A stretch of DNA of 64,000 nucleotides from Streptomyces violascens (GCF_014649955.1 NZ_BMUA01000013.1:1-64000); one strand, 5' to 3'. Shown: positions 26,972 through 38,347, counted from the first letter of the stretch. The notes: a model not told the origin generated them from the sequence alone. Numbers and translations: made by a program.

Positions 26972-28204
26972 TCAGGCGGGCAGCGGGCGGGGCGGGCGGG
27001 GCCCGGTGTAATAGCCGCTCGGGCGCATCCGGAGCGGGCGTTCCGCGTACTCCTCCAGGGCGTGGGCGATCCAGCCGGCCGTGCGGGCCACCGCGAACAC
27101 CGTCTCGCCGGCCTCGGCGGGCATGCCGAACGCCACGCTCATGACGGCCAGCGCCAGATCGACATTGGCGTGCAGCGCGGTGTGCCGGGCCGTCGTGTCG
27201 ACCACGTCGCGCGCCGCGGCCAGGGCGTCGGAGGCCTGCGGGATCGCTTCGAGGAGCGCGAACAGGGCCCGGGCGCGCGGGTCCTCGCCCGGATAGAGCC
27301 GGTGGCCGAGCCCGGGCACGCGCCGCCCCGAGCGCAGATGGTCGGCGACGACCGGGGCCGCGCTCCCGCGTTCGAGCACCTCGGTCAGGGTGCGGTGCGC
27401 GAGCCCGCTCGCGGCGCCGTGCAGCGGCCCCTCCAGGGCGCCGAGCCCCGCCGAGACGACGGCGTACGGATGCGCACGGGCCGAGGCGGCGACCCGGGCG
27501 GCGAGCGTGGAGGCGGCCAGGTCGTGGTCGATGAGCAGCGCAAGGGCCGTGTCCAGCAGGCGGATTGACTGCTCGTCAGGGAGCTGAGGGGTGAGGCGCT
27601 GCCACAGCTGCCAGGCCGTCCGGCCCTCGCCGCGATGCCGCTCGCCAGCCGTCGGCAGCGCGCCGACCAGGGTGGGGATCAGCATGCGGCCGCAGCCGAG
27701 CACCGCCGTGGGGTCGAGGTCGAAGCGCAGCGGGTCGGCCGCCGAGACCGCGACCGCCGCACCGCGCAGCCGGTCCATGGTGCTGCTGTGCACGGGCAGC
27801 GCGCCGACCGCGAGCCGGGCCGCGTCCAGGAACGGCTGCGGCGCGGTGAACCGGGGGCCGTGCGTCAGCTCCCCGGTCCACACCCACTCCGCGACCTCCT
27901 CGAAGCCGTACGTGGTGGCGAGCTCGACGGCGTCGACGCCGCGGAAGTAGTAGCGGTCCTTGTCGATCAGAGTGATGCCGGTGCGGAACGTGAAGTCGCC
28001 GCCCGGAGCGCCCGTGCCCGGCTCGCGGCGGCCGCTGCGCCGGGCCAGCGCGTCGACCTCCTTCGCGTCGAAGGTCGAGCCCCGGCCACCCGGGGCGCGC
28101 TCACTGCTCAGCTGCCCGCGGCTGACGTACGCGTAGACCGTCTCGGGCTTCACGCCGAGCCGCTCCGCCGCCTCGCGGGTGGTGAGCCGTGCCTGATCAC
28201 TCAT
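26972..28204 (-). CDS. Citrate synthase homologue with N-terminal MerR/BldC-like HTH
   Basis: 410 residues from ATG 28204. Residues 1-50 are a helix-turn-helix: LTTREAAERLGVKPETVYAY followed by VSRGQLSSERAPGGRGS. A citrate-synthase body follows: GPLHGAASGLAHR and VPGLGHRLYPGEDPRARALF, containing the active-site His residues. LHANVDLALAVMSVAFGMP supplies the C-terminal catalytic region. It is divergent from a second citrate synthase gene. The HTH suggests a DNA-binding metabolic enzyme, perhaps controlling the shared promoter; whether catalysis is kept is unknown. It is shorter than housekeeping GltA (about 430). Confidence 0.85.
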   Translation of the reverse strand: MSDQARLTTREAAERLGVKPETVYAYVSRGQLSSERAPGGRGSTFDAKEVDALARRSGRREPGTGAPGGDFTFRTGITLIDKDRYYFRGVDAVELATTYGFEEVAEWVWTGELTHGPRFTAPQPFLDAARLAVGALPVHSSTMDRLRGAAVAVSAADPLRFDLDPTAVLGCGRMLIPTLVGALPTAGERHRGEGRTAWQLWQRLTPQLPDEQSIRLLDTALALLIDHDLAASTLAARVAASARAHPYAVVSAGLGALEGPLHGAASGLAHRTLTEVLERGSAAPVVADHLRSGRRVPGLGHRLYPGEDPRARALFALLEAIPQASDALAAARDVVDTTARHTALHANVDLALAVMSVAFGMPAEAGETVFAVARTAGWIAHALEEYAERPLRMRPSGYYTGPRPPRPLPA

Positions 28205-28222
28205 GGGGTCACCGTATCCATA

Positions 28223-28275
28223 TTGATTCAATCAACATTGACAGCTTCAGAGTCAATCATAGACAGTCAAGTCAA
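28223..28275. promoter_or_regulatory. AT-rich operator-like region between two citrate synthase genes
   Basis: A perfect 13-bp palindrome TTGATT-C-AATCAA (28223-28235), then ATTGAC-N9-GTCAAT (28237-28257), then GTCAA again at 28266 and 28271. It sits in the only strongly AT-rich patch of the neighbourhood and covers the divergent promoters. The HTH-citrate synthase is the obvious candidate ligand. Inference only. Confidence 0.6.
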
Positions 28276-28301
28276 GATGAAGAACTGAAGGAGGCAGCCA
28301 C

Positions 28302-29459
28302 ATGGCCAGCACCATCACCGCCCCCGCCGCGGTACCCCGCGGGCTCGCGGGCGTCGTCGTCACGGACACCGAACTCGGGGACGTCCGCGGTCGCGAGGGC
28401 TTCTACCACTACCGCCAGTACTCGGCTGTCGAGCTCGCCCAGAGCCGCAGCTTCGAGGACGTCTGGCACCTGATGTTCCACGGCGAGCTGCCCGATGCCG
28501 CGGCCCGCGCCGCCTTCACCGCCCGCACCGCCGCGCTGCGCCACCTGCCCGACGGCGTACGCGAGGCGCTGCCCGGCATCGCCCGCACCGGAGCCCTGTC
28601 GGGACCGCTCGCCGGGCTGCGCACCGCGCTCTCCCTGCTCGGCGCGGCCAAGGGCTTCCGGCCGGTGTACGACCTGGACGCGGCGCAGCGCGCCGAGGAC
28701 GCACTCGCCGCCTGCGCCGCCGTGCCCACCCTGCTGACCGCCCTGCACCGGCTCGGCCAGGGACTCGAACCGGTCGAGCCCCGCGACGACCTGCCGTACG
28801 CCGCCAACTACCTCTACATGCTGACCGGTTCGCAGGCCGAGCCCGAGCGGGTGCGCGCCGTCGAGCAGTACCTCATCTCCACCATCGACCACGGCTTCAA
28901 CGCCTCCACCTTCACCGCCCGCGTCGTCGCCTCCACCGGGGCCGACGTCGCGGCGAGCCTGGTCGCCGCGGTCGGCGCGCTCTCCGGGCCGCTGCACGGC
29001 GGCGCCCCCAGCCGCGCCCTCGACACCCTGGACGCGATCGGCACCCCCGACCGCATCGACGGCTGGATCCGCGAACGCGTCCTGGCCGGCGACCGGATCA
29101 TGGGCTTCGGGCACCCCGTCTACCGCACCGAGGACCCCCGCTCGCGCATGCTGCGCGGGATCGCGGAGGGCTTCGGCGGGCCGCTCGTCGCATTCGCCGT
29201 CGAGGTGGAGCGCCAGGTCGAGGCGATCCTGGCCGAGCTCAAGCCGGGCCGCGAGCTGCACACCAACGTGGAGTTCTACGCCGGGGTGGTCATGGAGCTG
29301 TGCGGGCTGCCGCGCGAGATGTTCACGCCCACCTTCTGTGCGGCCCGGGTGGTCGGCTGGAGCGCCAATATCCTGGAGCAGTCGGCGGACTCGAAGATCA
29401 TTCGCCCGGCGGCCCGCTACGTGGGCCCGCCCCCGCCGCAGCCCGTACCCGCAGTCTGA
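28302..29459 (+). CDS. Citrate synthase / 2-methylcitrate synthase
   Basis: 385 residues with a strong GGAGG site. Catalytic features: GPLHGGAPSRALDTLDAIG, IMGFGHPVYRTEDPRSRMLR (His-Pro-Val-Tyr active-site loop) and LHTNVEFYAGVVMELCGLP. It condenses oxaloacetate with acetyl-CoA or propionyl-CoA; the ~385-residue, type-II-like form is close to 2-methylcitrate synthases, so both activities are possible. Followed after 10 nt by a CobW-type GTPase and probably co-transcribed with it. Regulation is likely through the AT-rich region upstream. Confidence 0.88.
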   Translation: MASTITAPAAVPRGLAGVVVTDTELGDVRGREGFYHYRQYSAVELAQSRSFEDVWHLMFHGELPDAAARAAFTARTAALRHLPDGVREALPGIARTGALSGPLAGLRTALSLLGAAKGFRPVYDLDAAQRAEDALAACAAVPTLLTALHRLGQGLEPVEPRDDLPYAANYLYMLTGSQAEPERVRAVEQYLISTIDHGFNASTFTARVVASTGADVAASLVAAVGALSGPLHGGAPSRALDTLDAIGTPDRIDGWIRERVLAGDRIMGFGHPVYRTEDPRSRMLRGIAEGFGGPLVAFAVEVERQVEAILAELKPGRELHTNVEFYAGVVMELCGLPREMFTPTFCAARVVGWSANILEQSADSKIIRPAARYVGPPPPQPVPAV

Positions 29460-29469
29460 AAGGCCCCAG

Positions 29470-30591
29470 GTGAACAGCCCGAGCAAGCAGATCCCCGTCA
29501 TCGTCCTCGCGGGCTTCCTCGGCTCGGGCAAGACCACCCTGCTCAACCATCTGCTCAGGGCCTGCCGCGGCACCCGCATCGGAGCCATCGTCAACGACTT
29601 CGGCTCCATCGAGATCGACGCCATGACGGTGGCGGGCCAGCTCGGCGACTCCACCGTCTCGCTCGGCAACGGCTGCCTGTGCTGCGCCGTGGACGCGAGC
29701 GAGCTCGACCTCTACCTGGACAAGCTGACCCGGCCCGCCGCCCGTCTCGACGTCATCGTCATCGAGGCGAGCGGTCTCGCCGAACCCCAGGAACTCGTCA
29801 AGATGCTGCTCGCCAGCGAGAACCCGCGGATCGTGTACGGGGGCCTGGTCGAGGTCGTCGACGCGGCGGAGTACGACGCCACGCGTGAGAAGCACCCCGA
29901 GATCGAGCGGCATCTGAGCGTCGCCGACCTGGTGGTGCTCAACAAGACGGACCGGGTCGGCGAGGCGGACCTGGCCCGGCTGCGCACCGCGCTCGCGGGG
30001 GCGGCCGCGGTGGTCGAGTCCGCGTACGGCCGGGTGGACCCGGAGCTCTTCTTCGACCGCAGGCCCCTGACCGAGCGCGTCGGCCAGCTCGCCTTCGACG
30101 ACCTCCTCGACGACGTGTCCGGGGAGGGGAGCTGCGGCGAGGACGGCCACGACCACAGCGCCTGCACCGGCGGCCACGCGCATCCCCATCTGCACGCCGG
30201 ATACGAATCCGTGGCCTTCACCTCGGAGGTGCCGATCGACCCGCGCCGCCTGATGGCCTTCCTCGACACCCGGCCCGAGGGCCTCTACCGCATCAAGGGA
30301 TTCGTCGACTTCGGCGCCGCCGACACCCGCAACCGGTACAGCCTGCACGCGGTCGGGCGGTTCCTGCGGTTCTACCCCGAGCCGTGGGAGCGCGAGCAGG
30401 AGCGCCGTACCGAGCTCGTCCTCATCGGCGCCGGCATCGACGCGGCCGCCCTGGACAAGCAGCTCGCCGGGTGCGTGGTGGCGGACCCGGGGGAGACCCC
30501 GCCCGAGCATGCGATGTGGGGCGTTCTGCGGTACGTGCCGGAGCCTGAGCCGGAGCCCCGGGAACCGGAAGGAGCTGGGGAGTTCGATTGA
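29470..30591 (+). CDS. CobW/COG0523-family GTP-binding metallochaperone
   Basis: 373 residues from GTG 29470. P-loop VLAGFLGSGKTTLLNHLL (about 12-29); GNGCLCCAVDASEL is the CxCC metal motif; VIEASGLAEPQ is Walker B-like; VLNKTDRV is the guanine-specific NKxD. A His-rich linker (GEDGHDHSACTGGHAHPHLH, about residues 224-243) can bind metal. The CobW C-terminal domain follows with YRIKGFVDFGA. The role is insertion or distribution of zinc or cobalt to a client protein. The client is not evident. No Zur site was seen upstream. Confidence 0.88.
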   Translation: MNSPSKQIPVIVLAGFLGSGKTTLLNHLLRACRGTRIGAIVNDFGSIEIDAMTVAGQLGDSTVSLGNGCLCCAVDASELDLYLDKLTRPAARLDVIVIEASGLAEPQELVKMLLASENPRIVYGGLVEVVDAAEYDATREKHPEIERHLSVADLVVLNKTDRVGEADLARLRTALAGAAAVVESAYGRVDPELFFDRRPLTERVGQLAFDDLLDDVSGEGSCGEDGHDHSACTGGHAHPHLHAGYESVAFTSEVPIDPRRLMAFLDTRPEGLYRIKGFVDFGAADTRNRYSLHAVGRFLRFYPEPWEREQERRTELVLIGAGIDAAALDKQLAGCVVADPGETPPEHAMWGVLRYVPEPEPEPREPEGAGEFD

Positions 30592-30600
30592 CTCCCCAGC
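30574..30600. terminator. Hairpin at convergent gene ends
   Basis: GCTGGGGAGT (30574-30583) and ACTCCCCAGC (30591-30600) form a perfect 10-bp stem that includes the GTPase stop codon. It separates that gene from parC on the other strand. Confidence 0.65.
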
Positions 30601-30699
30601 CCCTTGCGGCTGAGCACTCCGCCGGAAGCAGGAGGTGGAGCGCTTTGCCTGCGGGCCGGTGGTGGCTGGTCGCGCCCCTCCCGGGGCGCTCGCCCCGCG

Positions 30700-33162
<2,463 letters not shown>

Positions 33163-33364
33163 CGCGGCTGCTGCTCCTTCACGTACCGGATTCGGGTCTG
33201 ATGCCGACCATTGTGGACCGTCCCACTGACAACGCCGACCGCGACCCGGGAACTTCGCCAGGTGCCCGCGCGCTTGCATACAGTGGCAGGACTTCTTCAC
33301 TTGAGGACTTTCCCCGCCAGTACTTCACCTCGCGGTACTGCACATCGGATTCGAAGGGACGTAC

Positions 33365-34708
33365 ATGCCCATGGGTCATACGGCCACAGCGCAGGCCGGC
33401 TCCGGCGGTCTGACAGCTACTGAGCACCGACTGGCCAACGGCCTGCGCGTGGTGCTCTCCGAGGACCACCTGACCCCGGTCGCCGCGGTGTGCCTCTGGT
33501 ACGACGTGGGCTCGCGTCACGAGGTCAAGGGCCGCACCGGCCTAGCCCACCTCTTCGAGCACCTCATGTTCCAGGGCTCCCACCAGGTCCACGGCAACGG
33601 CCACTTCGAGCTGGTGCAGGGGGCCGGCGGCTCGCTCAACGGCACCACCAGTTTCGAGCGCACCAACTATTTCGAGACCATGCCCGCCCACCAGGTGGAG
33701 CTCGCGCTCTGGCTGGAGGCCGACCGCATGGGCTCGCTGCTCGCAGCCCTCGACGAGCAGTCGATGGAGAACCAGCGCGACGTCGTCAAGAACGAGCGCC
33801 GCCAGCGCTACGACAACGTGCCCTACGGCACCGCCTTCGAGAAGCTGACCGCCCTCGCCTACCCGGAGGGCCACCCCTACCACCACACGCCGATCGGCTC
33901 GATGGCCGACCTGGACGCGGCGACCCTCGAAGACGCCCGGAACTTCTTCCGTACGTACTACGCGCCCAACAACGCGGTGATCGCGGTGGTCGGCGACATC
34001 GACCCCGAGCAGACGCTGGCCTGGATCGAGAAGTACTTCGGCTCCATCCCCACCCACGACGGCAAGCAGCCGCCGCGCGACGGCGCGCTGCCCGACACCA
34101 TGGGCGGGCAGCTGCGCGAGGTCGTCGAGGAGGACGTCCCGGCGCGCGCCCTGATGGCCGCCTACCGGCTGCCCCACGACGGCACCCGCGAGTCGGACGC
34201 CGCGGACCTCGCGCTGACCGTCCTCGGCGGCGGCGAGTCCTCCCGGCTGCACAACCGCCTGGTCCGCCGGGACCAGACCGCCGTCGCGGCCGGGTTCGGC
34301 CTGCTGCGGCTCGCCGGCGCCCCCTCGCTCGGCTGGCTGGACGTCAAGACGTCGGCCGGCGTCGAGGTCCCCGACATCGAGGCCGCGGTCGACGAGGAGC
34401 TCGCCCGGTTCGCCGAGGAGGGCCCGACCGAGGAGGAGATGGAGCGCGCCCAGGCCCAGTTGGAGCGCGAGTGGCTCGACCGGCTGGGCACCGTGGCCGG
34501 CCGCGCCGACGAACTGTGCCGGTACGCCGTGCTGTTCGGCGACCCGCAGCTCGCCCTGACCGCCGTCGACCGCGTTCTGGACATCACCGCGGAAGAGGTC
34601 AAGGCGGTCGCCGCCGCGACGCTGCGCCCCGACAACCGGGCCGTCCTGGTGTACGAGCCCACCGGGGCACCCGAGGCAGGCAACGAAGAGGAAGAGGCGG
34701 GCCAGTGA
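33365..34708 (+). CDS. M16 zinc peptidase, catalytic subunit
   Basis: 447 residues. The inverted zinc motif HxxEH is seen in GRTGLAHLFEHLMFQGSHQV (about residues 56-75), with the distal Glu in ENQRDVVKNERRQRYDN. GAAGGGA lies 6 nt before ATG; a second ATG is 6 nt on. It belongs to the mitochondrial-processing-peptidase/PqqF clan, which in bacteria often works as a heterodimer with a non-catalytic partner. That partner is the next gene, with a GTGA overlap. Substrates are probably small peptides or protein N-termini; none is evident here. Confidence 0.9.
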   Translation: MPMGHTATAQAGSGGLTATEHRLANGLRVVLSEDHLTPVAAVCLWYDVGSRHEVKGRTGLAHLFEHLMFQGSHQVHGNGHFELVQGAGGSLNGTTSFERTNYFETMPAHQVELALWLEADRMGSLLAALDEQSMENQRDVVKNERRQRYDNVPYGTAFEKLTALAYPEGHPYHHTPIGSMADLDAATLEDARNFFRTYYAPNNAVIAVVGDIDPEQTLAWIEKYFGSIPTHDGKQPPRDGALPDTMGGQLREVVEEDVPARALMAAYRLPHDGTRESDAADLALTVLGGGESSRLHNRLVRRDQTAVAAGFGLLRLAGAPSLGWLDVKTSAGVEVPDIEAAVDEELARFAEEGPTEEEMERAQAQLEREWLDRLGTVAGRADELCRYAVLFGDPQLALTAVDRVLDITAEEVKAVAAATLRPDNRAVLVYEPTGAPEAGNEEEEAGQ

Positions 34709-36090
34709 CGGACGCTGTCGTGACCATGGAGTTCCACCCGCAGCCGGCCGCCGGCACCGCCACGCCGTGGGCCTTCCCGGCCCCCGAGCGCGGCACGCTC
34801 GCCAACGGCCTGACCGTGCTGCGCTGCCACCGCCCGGGCCAGCAGGTCGTCGCCGTGGAGATCTTCCTCGCGGCCCCGCTGGACGCCGAGCCCGAGGGCC
34901 TCGACGGCGTCGCCACGATCATGGCGCGCGCCCTGACCGAGGGCACCGACAAGCACTCGGCCGAGGAGTTCGCCGCCGAGCTGGAGCGGTGCGGCGCCAC
35001 CATCGACGCGCACGCCGACCACCCCGGCGTCCGGGTCTCCCTCGAAGTGCCCGTCTCCCGGCTGCCCAAGGCGCTCTCCCTGCTCGCCGAGGCGCTGAGG
35101 GCCCCCGCGTTCGCCGACTCCGAGGTCGAGCGGCTCGTACGCAACCGGCTGGACGAGATCCCGCACGAGCAGGCCAACCCGTCCCGGCGGGCCGCCAAGC
35201 AGCTCTCCAAGGAGCTGTTCCCGGCCTCCGCGCGCATGTCCCGGCCCCGCCAGGGCACCGAGGAGACCGTCGCCGCCATCGACGCGGCGGCGGTGCGCGC
35301 CTTCTACGAGGCGTACGTGCGCCCCGCGACGACCGTCACCGTCGTCGTCGGCGACCTGTCGGGCACCGACCTCGACGCGATCCTCGCGGACACCCTGGGC
35401 GACTGGACGGGCAACACGGCCGAGCCGCGCCCCATGCCGCCGATCACCGCCGACGACACCGGCCGGGTCGTCATCGTGGACCGCCCCGGCGCCGTCCAGA
35501 CCCAGCTGCTCATCGGCCGCATCGGCGCCGACCGGCACGACCGGGTCTGGCCGGCCCAGGTCCTCGGCACGTACTGCCTGGGCGGCACCCTCACCTCGCG
35601 CCTGGACCGCGTGCTGCGCGAGGAGAAGGGCTACACCTACGGGGTTCGCGCGTTCGGCCAGGTGCTGCGCTCGGGGCCGGACGGCGGCGCGGCCATGCTC
35701 GCCATCAGCGGCTCGGTCGACACCCCGCACACCGGCCCGGCCCTCGACGACCTGTGGAAGGTGCTGCGCACGCTGGCCGCCGAAGGCCTCACGGACGCCG
35801 AGCGCGAGACGGCCGTGCAGAACCTGGTGGGCGTCGCACCGCTCAAGTACGAGACCGCGGCGGCCGTCGCGGGGACGCTGGCCGACCAGGTCGAGCAGCA
35901 CCTCCCGGACGACTACCAGGCGCAGTTGTACGCGCAGCTCGCCGAGACCGGCACTGTGGAGGCGACGGCGGCCGTCGTCAACGCCTTCCCGGCCGACCGG
36001 CTCGTCACGGTCCTCGTGGGCGACGCGGCACAGATCGAGGAGCCCGTCAGGGCGCTCGGAATCGGTGAAGTCACCGTCGTACCAAGCTGA
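34705..36090 (+). CDS. M16 peptidase partner subunit lacking the zinc site
   Basis: 461 residues from GTG 34705. Where the catalytic partner has HLFEH this protein has GVATIMARALTEGT, so no zinc ligands. It keeps the C-terminal Arg/Tyr substrate-binding motif: SRLDRVLREEKGYTYGVRAF at about residues 298-317. That division of labour (zinc in one chain, R/Y pair in the other) is known for heterodimeric bacterial M16B peptidases. Start overlaps the upstream stop, implying fixed stoichiometry. Confidence 0.88.
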   Translation: MTDAVVTMEFHPQPAAGTATPWAFPAPERGTLANGLTVLRCHRPGQQVVAVEIFLAAPLDAEPEGLDGVATIMARALTEGTDKHSAEEFAAELERCGATIDAHADHPGVRVSLEVPVSRLPKALSLLAEALRAPAFADSEVERLVRNRLDEIPHEQANPSRRAAKQLSKELFPASARMSRPRQGTEETVAAIDAAAVRAFYEAYVRPATTVTVVVGDLSGTDLDAILADTLGDWTGNTAEPRPMPPITADDTGRVVIVDRPGAVQTQLLIGRIGADRHDRVWPAQVLGTYCLGGTLTSRLDRVLREEKGYTYGVRAFGQVLRSGPDGGAAMLAISGSVDTPHTGPALDDLWKVLRTLAAEGLTDAERETAVQNLVGVAPLKYETAAAVAGTLADQVEQHLPDDYQAQLYAQLAETGTVEATAAVVNAFPADRLVTVLVGDAAQIEEPVRALGIGEVTVVPS

Positions 36091-36140
36091 TTGAGACACC
36101 GTCCGGGCCGGCCGAGGCAGGCGGACGACGGAGGGGCACG

Positions 36141-36172
36141 GGACCCCGGTGGCGGATGTGCCACCGGGGTCC
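36141..36172 (+). terminator. Terminator after the M16 pair
   Basis: GGACCCCGGTGGC (36141-36153) and its exact complement GCCACCGGGGTCC (36160-36172) with a 6-nt loop, 50 nt after the stop. Confidence 0.85.
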
Positions 36173-36253
36173 TCCCATGTCGGCTCAATGTCCGATTTGT
36201 AAGGGAGGTTGCCTGTCTGTCATGTGGCGTGCGCTACAAAAACCGGTGTCTGT

Positions 36254-36283
36254 TTGGTGATTGAAAGATCAGCCGTCTAGCGT
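36254..36283 (+). promoter_or_regulatory. Candidate promoter for riboswitch-M23 transcript
   Basis: TTGGTG (36254-36259) and TAGCGT (36278-36283) with an 18-bp spacer would start RNA near 36290, just ahead of the riboswitch. Weak -35 similarity. Confidence 0.4.
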
Positions 36284-36330
36284 CGGTCCGGCTGTCCGTC
36301 ACCACCCGTCGCAGCCGCGGCACCGGACAG

Positions 36331-36474
36331 TGATCGCCGAGTCCCCGAAGGCGCGAGCCTGGGGAGCCGGGGACCCACTCAGTCCCTGGGGTGAATCGGA
36401 CGCCTCCGCCCGCGGAGGAGCCCGTAGGAGACCTTCCTGCTCCGAACCCGTCAGCTAACCCGGTAGGCGAGATG
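36331..36474 (+). promoter_or_regulatory. ydaO-yuaA (cyclic di-AMP) riboswitch
   Basis: The leader contains the class hallmarks in order: GCCGAGTCCCCGAAGG, GCCGGGGACCCA, GGGGTGAATCGG, a GC-rich variable hairpin (CCTCCGCCCGCGGAGG), then CTCCGAACCCGTCAGCTAAC and CCGGTAGGCG. In Streptomyces this riboswitch is known to precede genes for cell-wall hydrolases and to lower their expression when c-di-AMP is high. It ends about 24 nt before the M23 start. Exact boundaries are estimated. Confidence 0.88.
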
Positions 36475-36497
36475 GAAGGAAAGGACACCGCCACTCC

Positions 36498-37265
36498 ATG
36501 GCGTTCACCCGTGCCACCGGGAAGCATCGCGCGCCCAGCCGTATGACGCGCCGCAGCGCGAACATCGCGGGCATCGCAACCCTCGCCACCGCCGGAGTCG
36601 TAGGCACCCTCGCCTCCCCGGCCATGGCGGCCCCCAGCACCACCACGGTCGACACCGGCCTCACCCAGGCCATCGTCATCGGCGACAGCATCGCCGACCA
36701 GGTGGGCGCCCAGGCCGACGCGCAGAAGCAGGCCGCCGCGAAGGCCAAGGCGCAGGCCGAGGCCGAGGCCGCCGCCAAGGCGAAGGCCGAGCAGCGGGCC
36801 AAGGAGGCACGCGAGGCCAAGGAGCGCGCCGCGCGCGAGGCCGAGCGCAAGCGCCTCAACACCTTCGTGGCCCCCATATCCGACAGTTATGTGTCCACCG
36901 GCTACAAGACCGGCGGATCGCTGTGGTCCTCCGGCAGCCACACCGGCATCGACTTCCATGCGGGGATCGGCACTCCGGTGCACGCCGTCGGTCTGGGCAC
37001 CGTCGTCGAGGCCGGCAACGGCGGCGCGTACGGCAACAACGTCGTGATCAAGATGCACGACGGCACGTACACCCAGTACGGCCACCTCTCGGAGATCCAG
37101 GTCTCCGTCGGCCAGTCCGTCGAGCCGGGCCAGCAGATCGCCCTGTCGGGCAACACCGGCAACACCACCGGCCCGCACCTCCACTTCGAGGCCCGCACCG
37201 GCCCGGACTACGGCTCGGACATCGACCCGATCGCCTACCTGCGCTCGCACGGCGTCACCGTCTGA
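36498..37265 (+). CDS. Secreted M23 family cell-wall endopeptidase
   Basis: 255 residues. A signal peptide ends near ASPAMA-AP (about residue 45). A long Ala/Lys/Glu-rich coiled coil follows (about residues 75-120). The M23 LytM domain has HTGIDFHAGIGTPVHAVGLG (H-x3-D zinc ligands) and TTGPHLHFEARTG (HxH), so it is predicted active on peptidoglycan cross-links. ATG 36498 has GGAAAGGA upstream. It is controlled by the c-di-AMP riboswitch, tying wall hydrolysis to spore germination, growth or osmotic signalling. A terminator follows. Confidence 0.92.
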   Translation: MAFTRATGKHRAPSRMTRRSANIAGIATLATAGVVGTLASPAMAAPSTTTVDTGLTQAIVIGDSIADQVGAQADAQKQAAAKAKAQAEAEAAAKAKAEQRAKEAREAKERAAREAERKRLNTFVAPISDSYVSTGYKTGGSLWSSGSHTGIDFHAGIGTPVHAVGLGTVVEAGNGGAYGNNVVIKMHDGTYTQYGHLSEIQVSVGQSVEPGQQIALSGNTGNTTGPHLHFEARTGPDYGSDIDPIAYLRSHGVTV

Positions 37266-37319
37266 GACATCCGAGGCGTACGAGACGTCCAAGGCGTCCG
37301 AAGCGCCCGCGCGCACTCC

Positions 37320-37350
37320 GAAGGCCCCCGGCATGCTGCCGGGGGCCTTC
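37320..37350 (+). terminator. Terminator after the M23 gene
   Basis: GAAGGCCCCCGGC (37320-37332), loop ATGCT, GCCGGGGGCCTTC (37338-37350): perfect 13-bp stem. Confidence 0.85.
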
Positions 37351-37474
37351 GCCCTTGGCCAAAAGATATCCATTGGTTCCGGCCCGTCACGGGGAATTAA
37401 CAAGACCTGCCATAGAGTCGCCGAACAGGCGTTGCGCGATCGCGTTTCGCAGGGATTGAGGCGGAGGTTCGGCC

Positions 37475-38152
37475 ATGCGTATTCCGGCGCATTCGGTATG
37501 CACGGCAATCCGCGACGACATCGTGTCGGGTGTTTTCGAGCGGGGCAGCCGGCTCACCGAGGAAGTCCTCGCACGCCGTTACGGAGTCTCGCGCGTCCCG
37601 GTCCGAGAGGCGCTGCGCACCCTGGAGTCCGAGGGGTTCGTCACCACTCGAAGGCATGCCGGCGCCTGCGTGGCCGAGCCCACCGAGATCGAGGCCGCCG
37701 ACCTCCTCGAACTGCGGCTGCTCCTTGAGCCGTTGGCCGCGGCCCGCGCCGCCGGGCGCCGCAGCGAGGCCCATCTCAAGGTGCTGCGTGGCCTGGTGAG
37801 GCTGGGGCAGGACCGGGCCAGGCGCGGCCAGGGCGAGGACCTGCGCTCGCTGGGGGGCTGGTTCCACGAGACGCTCGCCCAGGCCTCCGCGAGCCCCGGA
37901 CTGATCGCGCTGCTCACGCAGTTGAGGCACAAGGTCGCCTGGATGTACGCGGTCGAGGTGCCGGCCCGCCCGGCCGAGGCCTGGGCCGAACTCGGCGCGA
38001 TCACCGACGCGGTGGCCCGCGGCGACGCCGAACGCGCCCGCTCGCTCACCGCCCTGCACGCCGAGCGATCATTTTCCGCCCATCGGCTGCGCGGGCCCGC
38101 ACCCGTGAGAACTTCGCAACATCCCGTAAACACCGCGAGCGCCCGCACTTAA
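37475..38152 (+). CDS. GntR-family (FCD) transcriptional regulator
   Basis: 225 residues with a GGAGG site. Winged helix: AIRDDIVSGVFERGSRLTEE, RRYGVSRVPVREALRTLESE (about residues 9-55). FCD domain: LLELRLLLEPLAAARAAGRR onward, with WFHETLAQASASPGLIALL. The FCD class usually senses organic or amino acids. The low-GC 60 bp before the start may hold its own promoter. Monocistronic, convergent with ptsH. Target unknown. Confidence 0.88.
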   Translation: MRIPAHSVCTAIRDDIVSGVFERGSRLTEEVLARRYGVSRVPVREALRTLESEGFVTTRRHAGACVAEPTEIEAADLLELRLLLEPLAAARAAGRRSEAHLKVLRGLVRLGQDRARRGQGEDLRSLGGWFHETLAQASASPGLIALLTQLRHKVAWMYAVEVPARPAEAWAELGAITDAVARGDAERARSLTALHAERSFSAHRLRGPAPVRTSQHPVNTASART

Positions 38153-38275
38153 CAGCGCGGCCGTATACAAAGAAAGGTCATAAGGGCCGCCGCATTGCGC
38201 TGCCCGGAATTGGTTTTCCCGCGCATCGCATTCCCCTGGGTATCCGATTCTCCGCGCACGCCCGTGGCGAGGGAA

Positions 38276-38318
38276 AACAAAAGGACCGCCGGGCCCGAAT
38301 TCGGGATCAGCGGTCCTT
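38276..38318. terminator. Bidirectional terminator, with T-tract for ptsH
   Basis: AAGGACCGC (38281-38289) pairs with GCGGTCCTT (38310-38318), and CCCGAATTCGGG (38294-38305) nests inside. The A-rich run 38274-38282 becomes a U-tract on the ptsH strand, making this a proper intrinsic terminator for ptsH. Confidence 0.8.
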
Positions 38319-38347
38319 CGGTGTGACGCGGTGTCGCGCCGACCGGG

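Noticed and set aside
36902..37198. Minus-strand 98-codon ORF inside the M23 gene
   Set aside because: It is antisense to the conserved zinc-peptidase domain.
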